Assembly: GCF_000383595.1 (NCBI RefSeq)
Contig: NZ_KB911581.1
Location: forward strand, 6,469,519-6,533,518
From: Streptomyces bottropensis ATCC 25435
GTDB lineage: Bacteria > Actinomycetota > Actinomycetes > Streptomycetales > Streptomycetaceae
Reading direction: 5' to 3'
Length of the DNA stretch: 64,000 nt
Made by a program: the position numbers and the translations under genes. The notes beneath the pieces were generated by a model that worked only from the letters and a program-made list of their open reading frames with translations, was not told where the DNA came from and ran no database searches. This document shows positions 31,635-39,307 of this stretch, piece after piece (position 1 is the stretch's first letter; each line of letters begins with the position of its first letter).

Positions 31635-32095
31635 GCGCGTCGATCGGTCCCGCTCGGCCCCCCGGTGGGGGCAGAGTGGCTCGCGTGGTGAGCCTCGACA
31701 CCCTGACCCGTCTGCGCCGCGCCCAGCGCCCCGCCGCGACGCCCCGCCCCGTCCCCCTGCCCGAGGGCATGACCGCGCCCATGGGCTGCGACGCGGTGAC
31801 CGTACCGGCCCGCTTCGGGCCGCTGGTCCTGCCCCGCCTGCCCCGCGTGGGGTGCGTCTACGCCGACAGGGCGCACTGGTGGTGGATCGTGCCCGCCGAC
31901 TCCGACTACGCGCTGGAGTGGCCCGCCCCGGTGCGCTACACCACCGGCGCGCTGGTCGCCGACGGTGCGGACGTGCCCGCGCTGATCCTCCGGCCGGAGG
32001 GGGCCATCGCCTACACCCCGCCGATACCGCTGTACCTGGCGCTGTGCCGGGTCACCGGGACCACGCCGTCCTGGTCCCGGACGATGACCGCGTAG
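31625..32095 (+). CDS. Conserved hypothetical protein downstream of the ATPase
   Basis: 156 residues if started at ATG 31625, which overlaps the ATPase stop by ten bases; GTG 31676 or 31688 would give a protein beginning near SLDTLTRLRRAQRP and are equally possible. The core has DAVTVPARFGPLVLPRLPRVGCVYADRAHWWWIVPADSDY and PIPLYLALCRVTGTTP (quoted in parts). I do not recognise a domain family. The layout, coupled to an RsbW-like ATPase, recurs in Streptomyces as I remember it, so it may be part of the same signalling unit. No membrane segment or signal peptide. Confidence 0.65.
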   Translation: MGVSASIGPARPPGGGRVARVVSLDTLTRLRRAQRPAATPRPVPLPEGMTAPMGCDAVTVPARFGPLVLPRLPRVGCVYADRAHWWWIVPADSDYALEWPAPVRYTTGALVADGADVPALILRPEGAIAYTPPIPLYLALCRVTGTTPSWSRTMTA

Positions 32096-32340
32096 GACTC
32101 CGCGGCCTCTGCTGCCTCCGCGGCCTTGCCACCCCCTGCTTCCGCGGCCTTGTCACCCTTGCCTCCTCCGCCGAACGAACGGTGTGCGGCCCCTTCACCC
32201 GCCTCGCGACGTACTCCTCCCTGCCTCTTCGCGCCCCGGCGTGCTCCGGGCGGACGAGGGTCCGGTCGTCGTGCGCCCTGGTCGGGGACGGGGTGCGCCG
32301 GGATAGTGGCCTGTCGGCGACGACTCGGGGGAGGCCGTGG
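32096..32340. other. Spacer with three TCCGCGGCCT repeats
   Basis: The first 70 bases after the hypothetical gene repeat TCCGCGGCCT three times within a CTGCCTCCGCGG-like context. The second half must contain the ABC exporter promoter; no clear -35/-10 pair was found. No gene is supported on either strand. Confidence 0.45.
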
Positions 32341-34365
32341 GTGGGCAAGGCGCGTGACGGGGACAAGCCGGAGACCTCGGAGTCGGAGCTGCTGCTGTTC
32401 GGAGGGCCGCTGCGGTACGACATGGGCTGGTCGCAGCATGCGAACGCGTTTTTGGAGCTGAACTTCCGCGCGATGGTGCGGCGGCTGCCGTCACTGCTCG
32501 CGTCGAGTTTCCGGCTGGCCTGGCAGGCGGACCGCTGGGCGGCCCGGACCGTGCTGGCGTCCGAGACGGGCCGGGGTCTCGCCCAGGCGGTGAGCCTGCT
32601 CGCGATGAACTCGATCCTGGCCCGGCTGATCGCGGACGGCACGGTCGAGCAGCGCCTGAGGGGGGCCGCCCCCGCGCTCGTGGCCATCGCCGCCGTGATG
32701 CTGGTCTCGACCCTGCTGCGGGCCGCGTCGACGTACGCCACGGGCCGGCTGGAACCGAAGGTGGAGCGCGTCGCGACCGAGCTGTACCTGGAGCGGGCGG
32801 CGGCCGTGGAGCTGTCCGCGATCGAGGACGACGGCTTCCACAAGCTGCTGGACACCGCGAAGTACGGCGCCCAGTCCGCCCGCCGGATGATCAGCTACTC
32901 GGCGCACGTGGTGAACGCATTGATCTCACTGATCGCGGCGGCCGGTGTGCTGACCGTGCTGCACCCGGCTCTGCTGCCGCTGCTCGTCACGATGACGCTG
33001 CCGAGCGCCTGGAGCGCGCTGACGATCGCCCGTCGCCGGTACACGTCCTTCCACGCCTGGGTGCAGCATGCGCGCGCGGGGTATCTGATCGGCTCCCTGC
33101 TGATCGAGCCGGAGGCCGCGCCGGAGATCCGGGTGCACGGTGTCGGCCCGTTCCTGCTGCGTCACTTCCGCTCCATGTCGGAGACGGCCGAGGCGGAACA
33201 GGCCCGCCTGGCCCGGCTGGCGGCCCGTACGGGCCTGTACGCGGCGCTGTGGACCGGGCTGGCCACCGTGGCGACGTACGCGACGCTGGGCGGTCTGCTG
33301 CTCGCCGGCGCGATGGCCCTGTCCGTGGCCGGGACGGCCGTCATCGCGATCCGCACCGGCTCCGCCAGCCTCGACACCCTGGTGCTGGAGGTGAACTCCC
33401 TGCACGAGGAGGCCCTCTTCGTGGGCGACATGCAGCGCCTGTACGTGGAGGCCGCCAAGCGCGCGATCCCGGAGGGCGGTGACGCGCTGCCCGAGGACCC
33501 GCGGGAGATCCGGCTGGAGAACGTGACCTTCACCTACCCGGGCAAGGCCGCCCGGCCCGCGCTGAGCGATGTCACCCTGACCGTGCCGCTGGGCAAGATC
33601 GTGGCGCTCGTCGGGGAGAACGGCTCGGGCAAGACCACCCTGGTCAAGCTGCTCGCCGGGCTGTACACCCCTGACCAGGGCAGGATCATGTGGGACGGCG
33701 TGGACGCGGCGGGCGCCGACCGGCGGCAGCTCGCCGAGCGCATCGCGATGGTCGCGCAGGACTTCAAGCGGTGGCCGTTCACGGCCCGCGTCAACCTGGC
33801 GATCGGACGCCCCTCGGCGCCGCTGACCGAGGAGCGGCTCGCCGCGTCCGTCGCCGAGGCCGGGGCGCAGGACGTGCTGGAGGACCTGCCGCGCGGCCTG
33901 GACACGCTCCTGGGCAGGGGATTCAGCGGCGGGCACGAACTGTCGGGCGGGCAGTGGCAGCGCCTCGGGATCGCTCGGGCCGCGTACCGGCGCGGGCGCA
34001 TCCTGATCGTCGACGAGCCGACGGCGGCCCTCGACGCCCGCGCCGAACTGGAGGTCTTCGAGAAGATCCGCGCCCTGGCGGGCACCGGTCAGACGGTCGT
34101 CCTGATCACGCACCGGCTGGCGTCGGTGCGCCACGCCGACCTCGTGCACGTCCTCGACCAGGGCCGTCTCGTGGAGTCCGGCACCCCGGAGGAGCTGCTG
34201 GCCACGGGCGGGGTCTACGCGGAGCTGTACTCGCTGCAGGCGGAGCAGTTCGCGGCGAAGGTGCCGGCGCCCGCGCGGGTTCCCACGACGGCGCCGACCA
34301 CGGCTCCCGTGCCGGCGCCGACCGGGGCCTCCTCGACGAAGGCTGCCGCGCCGGAGCCGGGGTGA
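32341..34365 (+). CDS. ABC exporter, fused membrane and ATPase domains
   Basis: 674 residues from GTG 32341 with GGGGGAGG 6 bases upstream. About 60 polar residues precede the six-helix membrane domain (about 75-370), then the ATPase: IRLENVTFTYPGKAARPALSDV, Walker A GENGSGKTT, VAQDFKRWPFTARVNLAIG, signature ELSGGQWQRLGIAR, Walker B ILIVDEPTAALD and switch ITHRLASV. The C-terminal 40 residues are a Pro/Thr/Ala tail. It resembles lipid, peptide or drug exporters. As a half transporter it should homodimerise, since no second half is nearby. The substrate is unknown. A small conserved gene ends convergently just behind it. Confidence 0.92.
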   Translation: MGKARDGDKPETSESELLLFGGPLRYDMGWSQHANAFLELNFRAMVRRLPSLLASSFRLAWQADRWAARTVLASETGRGLAQAVSLLAMNSILARLIADGTVEQRLRGAAPALVAIAAVMLVSTLLRAASTYATGRLEPKVERVATELYLERAAAVELSAIEDDGFHKLLDTAKYGAQSARRMISYSAHVVNALISLIAAAGVLTVLHPALLPLLVTMTLPSAWSALTIARRRYTSFHAWVQHARAGYLIGSLLIEPEAAPEIRVHGVGPFLLRHFRSMSETAEAEQARLARLAARTGLYAALWTGLATVATYATLGGLLLAGAMALSVAGTAVIAIRTGSASLDTLVLEVNSLHEEALFVGDMQRLYVEAAKRAIPEGGDALPEDPREIRLENVTFTYPGKAARPALSDVTLTVPLGKIVALVGENGSGKTTLVKLLAGLYTPDQGRIMWDGVDAAGADRRQLAERIAMVAQDFKRWPFTARVNLAIGRPSAPLTEERLAASVAEAGAQDVLEDLPRGLDTLLGRGFSGGHELSGGQWQRLGIARAAYRRGRILIVDEPTAALDARAELEVFEKIRALAGTGQTVVLITHRLASVRHADLVHVLDQGRLVESGTPEELLATGGVYAELYSLQAEQFAAKVPAPARVPTTAPTTAPVPAPTGASSTKAAAPEPG

Positions 34366-34367
34366 GG

Positions 34368-34553
34368 TCAGGCCGACGCGGTCACGGCGGTGTCGGCGCC
34401 GCGCACGATGACCAGGAACATGTCGGTCGCGATGTCCATCACGACCTCGGCCTGCAGCCCGTCGAGGCGGGCCGCGTGCGCCAGTTCCTCCGCCGGCCAC
34501 GAGCCGCGCGGCCCGCCGGCGGGAAAGCGCCCCAGCACCGTTCTCCCGTTCAT
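34368..34553 (-). CDS. Small conserved hypothetical protein (61 aa)
   Basis: 61 residues from ATG 34553, supported by a perfect GGAGGT 5 bases upstream. The sequence (MNGRTVLGRFPAGG, SWPAEELAHAARLDGLQAEV, VMDIATDMFLVIVRGAD) predicts alpha-beta-beta with a hydrophobic C-terminal strand. No family name is known to me. It ends 2 bases from the ABC exporter stop (convergent). A T/A-rich promoter zone lies upstream with several small palindromes. Confidence 0.75.
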   Translation of the reverse strand: MNGRTVLGRFPAGGPRGSWPAEELAHAARLDGLQAEVVMDIATDMFLVIVRGADTAVTASA

Positions 34554-34658
34554 GCTGCACCTCCATGTCGCGCCGTGCCCGTGGCCGGTGATCCGCGGCC
34601 GGGCAGCTTGTAGATTTAAACGCCAACCACGGGGTGAACGGCTCGGGAAGTGACGGTA

Positions 34659-34709
34659 CTGAGACGTAGTTGACACGAGGTCAACGGTGGATCGTGAGGT
34701 ACCTCTCAG
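34659..34709. promoter_or_regulatory. Cluster of nested inverted repeats
   Basis: Upstream of the 61-residue protein three inverted repeats are nested or adjacent: CTGAGA (34659) with TCTCAG (34704), GTTGAC (34669) with GTCAAC (34680) around ACGAG, and the self-complementary GAGGTACCTC (34696-34705). The region is locally A/T rich, as promoters are. Likely operators; the regulator is unknown. Confidence 0.45.
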
Positions 34710-34756
34710 AAACCACACATTCCGGTGACGCTAAGTGCCGAATCTTGCGCTAATAG

Positions 34757-34879
34757 TCACTCCTCGTACTCGTCGTGGTAGCGGCTCCGCTCGTCGCCCA
34801 CCGCTCCCAGTGCCGCGAGGGCCGGCAGTCCGGCCGCGGTCGCGGGCGCGTCGACGGTGAGCGGCTCGCGGTCGCGCAT
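34757..34879 (-). CDS. Possible small protein (40 aa)
   Basis: ATG 34879 opens a 40-codon frame (MRDREPLTVDAPATAAG, LPALAALGAVGDERSRYHDEYEE) in which nearly all third positions are G or C and the C terminus is acidic. There is no ribosome binding site before the ATG or the GTG one codon earlier. The composition looks like a real protein, but no family is recognised. It would be the last gene behind FUSC on that strand. Confidence 0.35.
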   Translation of the reverse strand: MRDREPLTVDAPATAAGLPALAALGAVGDERSRYHDEYEE

Positions 34880-35055
34880 CACGACGGCCGTCGACGATCG
34901 TGGCGCGGGCCTCGGCGGAGCGGGCGCTGTGCACGGGGGCGGACCGATGGGGCGGACCCGCGGGCGCAAGCTCACGTGCGCCGGCTCACGTGGTCCACCC
35001 CCACCGGCTCGTGCGCGCGCTCGGACGCGCCGGCCCGTGCCTACCGCTCACGGGC

Positions 35056-37128
35056 TCAGGCCCTGCCTCCCCGGCGGTCGGCCTCGTCCGCTGCTTCGGT
35101 CCCGCCCGACGCGTCGGTCACGTCCGGTGCCTCGGGGAGGGTGGTGCCGGTGTGCCTCTGGTGGCGGGCGAGTTCGTCGAGGAGTGCGGTGAGGCGGTCG
35201 GTGTGGTGGCGGCTGAGCCGTCCGGTGTCGTCGAGATGCACGGCGCAGGCGGTGGTGGTGTCGACCAGTCGTTCGAGGAGAGCGGCGACCTCGTCGGTGC
35301 CCTCGGTGTGCCGGGCCAGAGCGGGCAGTTCGGCTTCGGAGAGGGCGATCGCGGAGCGGGCCTTGGCGAGCGCGCGGTAGGCCTCGCGGCGCAGGGCCCA
35401 GCGTGCCGCCCGCACGTCGGCCGTACCCGGCAGGGCGGACCCGACGGACACGGTGACGCCGTTGGGCGTGGCCGAACCGCCCGGCGACGACGTCACGCCC
35501 GTCCCGCCCGTCCCGCTCGTCCCGCTCGTCCCGGAGCGTGCGCCCGGCGTGCGCGGCTCGTCGAGGACGTGCGCGACGTAGGCGTACGCCGCGGTGCCCG
35601 CTTCCGTGAGCCGGGCGCGTACGCCGCCGCCCCGCTGCCCCCTCGGCATCGGCAGATGGCCGACGATCAGGACGATGGCGCAGGCCAGCAGCGTTTCGCC
35701 GATACGGCTCCAGGAGGCCTGGGGGTCGCCGCCGACCATGACGAGGGCGAGGACGAGGACGGTGACGACGGCGGTCTGGGCGGCGAAGTGCCGGGTGGCC
35801 ACGGGTATCAGCGCCCCGCTGACCGCGACGAGCGCGATGAGCCCTTCCGGCCTGGGCAGTACGGCGGCGAAGGCGGCGAAGAGCACCGCGCCGAGCACGG
35901 TCCCGGCGGCCCGGCACAGCACGCGGGACGCCAGCGGCCCCAGGTCGGGCTTGACGAGGAAGACGGCGGTCGCGGGCAGCCAGTACCAGTGCTCGTGGTG
36001 CAGCGCCTGGGCGACGGCCGCGGCGGCCCCGAAGGACAGGGCGACCCGCAGCCCGTACTCGCGTCCGCCGGACCCGAGGCCGAGCCTGAGGAGGGAGCCG
36101 AGGGTTCGGCGGCGGGTGTGCAGGGCGCGGGCGTCGCCGCCCCGGTCGAAGGTCTCGGCGGCGCGCAGGAGCGCGTCGTCGAGGGCGCGCAGCGCGGGCG
36201 CGAAGGCGGCGTCCGCCGACGGACGATGCCGGGCGCCGGGAAGGACGGGCGCGGGCAGCGGCCCGGTCGCGGTGTTGCCGCGCACGGCCGCGGCGAGCCG
36301 CCGGGGCCCTTCGGAGGCCCGCCCGACGACGGCGTCCCGGTCCCAGGCCAGCGCGGTCGCCGCCTCGGCCAGGGGCAGCGCGGCGGCGTACTGGGCGTGC
36401 AGCCGCCGCTCGGCCGACGAGCTGGCGTACCGCCGCAGCCGGGGTCCGGCGAGCGCGTCCTGGGCGTGGTCGAGGGCGGCGGTCAGCGCGGAGCGCCGGG
36501 CGAGCGCGTCGGGGGTGCCGACGGCGTCCAGCAGCCCGGCGATCGCGTCGTAGACGGCGGCGACGGCGTCCCGTTCCCCGTCGAAACGGTAGTCACCGGC
36601 GGTGAGGACCGCGGGCGTGGGCAGGGCGAGACGCAGGACGAGCAGCCATCCCGCGCCGGCCAGGTAGGCGAGCGCCCGCTCCCAGCCCGGTTCGGGCAAG
36701 GGCATGCCGGCTCCGATGGCGGCCGCGACCAGCAGTTGCGTACCCGCTCCGGACGCCACGAGCCCGACCGCGCTCATCCCGCCGGCGAGCAGTCCGAGCG
36801 CGGTGAGCAGCAGGGTGAGGACGACCGCGCCGGTGTACTGCCCCGCGTACGTGCCGACGAGCAGCCCCACGGCTCCCGCGAGCGCGGGCACTCCGAGCCG
36901 CTGCACGGCCACGCGCCTGCTTCCGGGGCGGTCGTTGATCCCGGCGAGCATGGCGCCGAGCGCGGCGAGGACCCCGACGGAGGGGCGCCCCATGCAGACG
37001 GCCACCAGGAGCAAGGGCCCACCGGCCAGTGCCCCGCGCACCACCGCGTTCCAGGGCACCGGACCCCTCTGGGCGCGCAGGGCATGGGCGAGCCAGGGCG
37101 GCAGGGGCAGGGCGGCGGGGCGGGACAC
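35056..37128 (-). CDS. FUSC family membrane protein (aromatic acid exporter-like)
   Basis: 690 residues from GTG 37128 with AGGAG upstream. Two membrane blocks of about five to six helices each (about 20-160 and 370-520) are separated by soluble helical parts, the layout of fusaric acid resistance/AaeB-like proteins. Recognisable stretches are RGALAGGPLLLVAVCMGRPSVG and HWYWLPATAVFLVKPDLGPLASRVLCRAAGTVLGA (in parts), the latter close to the family signature. A Ser/Gly/Thr-rich loop (SGTSGTSGTGGTG) made by a DNA repeat follows the second block. It probably exports hydrophobic acids; the substrate is not known. No efflux adaptor gene is present. Confidence 0.87.
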   Translation of the reverse strand: MSRPAALPLPPWLAHALRAQRGPVPWNAVVRGALAGGPLLLVAVCMGRPSVGVLAALGAMLAGINDRPGSRRVAVQRLGVPALAGAVGLLVGTYAGQYTGAVVLTLLLTALGLLAGGMSAVGLVASGAGTQLLVAAAIGAGMPLPEPGWERALAYLAGAGWLLVLRLALPTPAVLTAGDYRFDGERDAVAAVYDAIAGLLDAVGTPDALARRSALTAALDHAQDALAGPRLRRYASSSAERRLHAQYAAALPLAEAATALAWDRDAVVGRASEGPRRLAAAVRGNTATGPLPAPVLPGARHRPSADAAFAPALRALDDALLRAAETFDRGGDARALHTRRRTLGSLLRLGLGSGGREYGLRVALSFGAAAAVAQALHHEHWYWLPATAVFLVKPDLGPLASRVLCRAAGTVLGAVLFAAFAAVLPRPEGLIALVAVSGALIPVATRHFAAQTAVVTVLVLALVMVGGDPQASWSRIGETLLACAIVLIVGHLPMPRGQRGGGVRARLTEAGTAAYAYVAHVLDEPRTPGARSGTSGTSGTGGTGVTSSPGGSATPNGVTVSVGSALPGTADVRAARWALRREAYRALAKARSAIALSEAELPALARHTEGTDEVAALLERLVDTTTACAVHLDDTGRLSRHHTDRLTALLDELARHQRHTGTTLPEAPDVTDASGGTEAADEADRRGGRA

Positions 37129-37823
37129 GGGGCTCCTGTCGTCGGGTGAGGGCGGGGTGTGCCTTCGGGCGACGGTGGCCGGGGCGTGGGTGGTCCGGCG
37201 GCGACAGGTGATGCGCCGCCGAGGGCTTCGGTGCTCGTGCTCTCCACCGTAGGTGCCCGACCTGGAGGATATGGAACGCTCGTATTGCCGCGATGTGACG
37301 ATCCCTGTAGATGCCATGTTCTTTATGAACGCAATCAGGGCGCGCACGCGTGCGCCGAGGCGAAAAGCGGCGTGAGCCGAGTCGAAAGGGGTGTGAGCCG
37401 AGGCGAAAAGGGGTGTGAGCCGAGGCGGAACGGTGACGCGGGTCATGACGGCGAAAAAGGTGGGCCCGAGGGCGTAGCCGGCCCCCGGGCCCTGTGATGC
37501 CGCCCATAGGGCACGCCGCCACGGTAAAGAACCCAGGTCAGTCGTCATGTCGCCGCGTCCTGCCTTTGGACCACCACGCATCGAGCTGCGCGGGCTGGAC
37601 TTGAACCAGCATTTCGACGTCCCGGGGCCTGGGCCCGGTCGTTGCGACGATCGGCGGCGAATACTGAGTCTGGAGCAATAGTCTGAGATTGATGACGGCC
37701 CGTCCCTGAACTCTTCGGCGGGTACGGACCGCTCCTTCACGACAAGCCTCAGCTTCAGCTTGCGCTCCTCGCGCACCCCGTCCGGCCTCGGGGCCGGTCG
37801 GGGAATCAATGAGGCTACCCGAA
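37129..37823. other. 0.7-kb gene-poor region upstream of FUSC
   Basis: No gene can be supported. Contents: a short frame 37271-37375 starting MERSYCRDVTIPVDAMFF with GGAGG only two bases before its ATG and unbiased third positions; a 21-22 bp tandem array (37354-37436); and a tRNA T-arm look-alike on the minus strand (37594-37610). The last part, 37540-37730, has lower G+C than the neighbours and an open minus frame reading VINLRLLLQTQYSPPIV, possibly the tail of a lost gene. Confidence 0.5.
37354..37436. repeat. 21-22 bp tandem repeat (GCCGAGGCGAAAAGGGGTGTGA)
   Basis: Three full copies (37354-37375, 37376-37396, 37397-37418) and a partial fourth (37419-37436) of GCCGAGGCGAAAAGG followed by GGTGTGA, with a few mismatches. 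It lies in the gene-poor region upstream of FUSC. Confidence 0.8.
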
Positions 37824-38555
37824 CTATCCGAACAGGTAGCCGAACACGGCGTCACCGACGCGCTGGTCGACGACGTCCACGCCGTTCGCTTCCTCCCGTG
37901 CGAACTTCACGGCCTGCTGCAGCTTCTCGACGCGGTCGAGGATCTCGTTCACGCGCCGGGCGGGCAGGGCTCCGGAGAACTTCACGGTGGTCCAGTAACC
38001 GACCGGGATGTCCTCGTAGTACACCTCCACCTGAGCGGGGTGCTTGTCGGTCGCCTCGGCCTTCACGTGGTTGCGCGGGACCTTCTTCGTCCGCACCGTG
38101 CGTACGGGCTCGGTCTTCCAGTCGTCGGTCGACGGATCCTGTGCCCACGCCTCGGAGGCGTCGAGCACGGGCAGCTTCCGCACCAGCGTGTTGATCTCCC
38201 CGAGCTGCTTCTCCAGGAAGAGCAGATAGGCCACGGGAACGTCGGCGACGAGCACGCGCCCCTCGACCTTCACGTCCGCCCGTGCCGTGCAGTTGGCCCA
38301 GTCCTTGGTGGCGGTCACATCGAACAGCCGCGTGAGGATCCCCGCGGTCTCCCGCAGCACGTCCTCCGCCCGCACCTGCACCCGGGTCGACTCGGGCGGC
38401 AACTGCTCGCCCTCCTCGTCCTTCGGCTGATAGGTGCGCGCGATACCGGCCAGCAACGCCGGTTTCTGCAGCCCATGTTGAGAGGCCGTCAGGTCCTGAT
38501 GCGACTTGGCCTTGACGCCCTTCTCCACTGCGATGATCTGATTGAGTTTCGCCAC
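37824..38555 (-). CDS. DUF7873 family protein
   Basis: 243 residues from GTG 38555. The sequence (VAKLNQIIAVEKGVKAKSHQ, LTASQHGLQKPALLAGIART, FDVTATKDWANCTARADV, HPAQVEVYYEDIPVGYWTTV, LPARRVNEILDRVEKLQQAV) matches a conserved uncharacterised family seen in actinobacteria, other bacteria and phages. It is soluble, mixed alpha/beta and has no motif that suggests a catalytic site. There is no ribosome binding site; TACCGT ends 7 bases before the GTG, so a leaderless message is possible. Function unknown. Confidence 0.85.
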   Translation of the reverse strand: MAKLNQIIAVEKGVKAKSHQDLTASQHGLQKPALLAGIARTYQPKDEEGEQLPPESTRVQVRAEDVLRETAGILTRLFDVTATKDWANCTARADVKVEGRVLVADVPVAYLLFLEKQLGEINTLVRKLPVLDASEAWAQDPSTDDWKTEPVRTVRTKKVPRNHVKAEATDKHPAQVEVYYEDIPVGYWTTVKFSGALPARRVNEILDRVEKLQQAVKFAREEANGVDVVDQRVGDAVFGYLFG

Positions 38556-38856
38556 GCGAGAGACGGTAACAGCGTCAGCGCACTCCCTTCGAAGGATTAT
38601 TCGCGGGCGGGTGCCCAGCACGAAATGCAGGGGCGCCGGGCGGACGGCGGGGCGGCTGCGCGCCGTTCACAGCGCTGCGGGCGCACGTTCACCGCGCTGC
38701 GGACGCACGGTCACTGTGCCGCGCACGCACAGCCGCATGCGGCACGTGCGAAATTCGTGGCGTCCGCCGAAAATGGGGATGCGTCGGCGGCGGGGCGTCC
38801 GCATCATCGTCGGGTTGTCCACCACACCGACCGGCTGACCACCACGAGGAGCCTTC
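38556..38856. other. Intergenic region between DUF7873 and RidA genes, with a 22-bp direct repeat
   Basis: Two adjacent 22-base copies (38672-38693 and 38694-38715, GCGCTGCGGRCGCACGKTCACY) and a decayed third copy just before them. The rest shows no gene; the RidA ribosome binding site GAGGAG is at the end. Confidence 0.6.
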
Positions 38857-39270
38857 ATGATCCGGCGCACCACCGTCCCCGGCCTCTTCGCACCGCCCAT
38901 GTACGCGCACGCGTCCGTCGTCGAGGCCGGGACGAAGCTCGCCTTCCTGGCCGGTTCCGTTCCGTTGGACGCCGACGGGAAGCTGGTCGGGGAGGGTGAC
39001 CCCGTACGGCAGGCCGAGCAGGTGCTGGCGAACCTCGGGGAGCAACTGCGGGCGGTGGGCAGCGACTTCGCGCATGTCGCCGCCACCGACGTGTACGTCG
39101 TCAGCGGCGAGCCCGCGGTCCTCTCGGCGGTCTGGGAAGTCGTCGAGGCGTCCGGCCTCAGCACGGGCCCGCACTCCTCGACCCTCCTCGGCGTGGCCTG
39201 CCTCGGCTACACGGGCCAGCTGGTGGAGATCACGGCGACGGCGGTGGTCCCGCAGCCCCCGGCCGAGTGA
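38857..39270 (+). CDS. RidA family (YjgF/YER057c/UK114) protein
   Basis: 137 residues with GAGGAG 5 bases before ATG 38857. RidA proteins hydrolyse reactive enamine/imine intermediates made by PLP enzymes. The family layout is present: MYAHASVVEAGTKLAFLAGSVPLDADGKLVG, VRQAEQVLANLGEQLRAVG and the end LGVACLGYTGQLVEITATAVV. In strict RidA the catalytic Arg lies in an IPAR/VEVEA-type C-terminal segment; here the usual Arg before the last strand is replaced (STLLGVACLG), so it may belong to an Rid subgroup without imine hydrolase activity. It is convergent with the racemase gene. Confidence 0.88.
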   Translation: MIRRTTVPGLFAPPMYAHASVVEAGTKLAFLAGSVPLDADGKLVGEGDPVRQAEQVLANLGEQLRAVGSDFAHVAATDVYVVSGEPAVLSAVWEVVEASGLSTGPHSSTLLGVACLGYTGQLVEITATAVVPQPPAE

Positions 39271-39307
39271 GGGCTCCGGACGTACGGGGAGGAACCCCGC
39301 CGCGCCC

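Noticed and set aside
34620..34760. Integration site (att) next to the small genes
   Set aside because: The palindromes are short and lie in an A/T-rich promoter zone; there is no integrase, no flanking direct repeat and no composition change.
37271..37375. 34-codon gene MERSYCRDVTIPVDAMFF...
   Set aside because: GGAGG lies only two bases before the ATG, third positions are not biased and the frame ends in a tandem repeat. Could still be a leader peptide, but unsupported.
37594..37610. Functional tRNA gene on the minus strand
   Set aside because: Only the T-arm fits; there is no D-arm, anticodon arm or pairing acceptor strand within 80 bases upstream.
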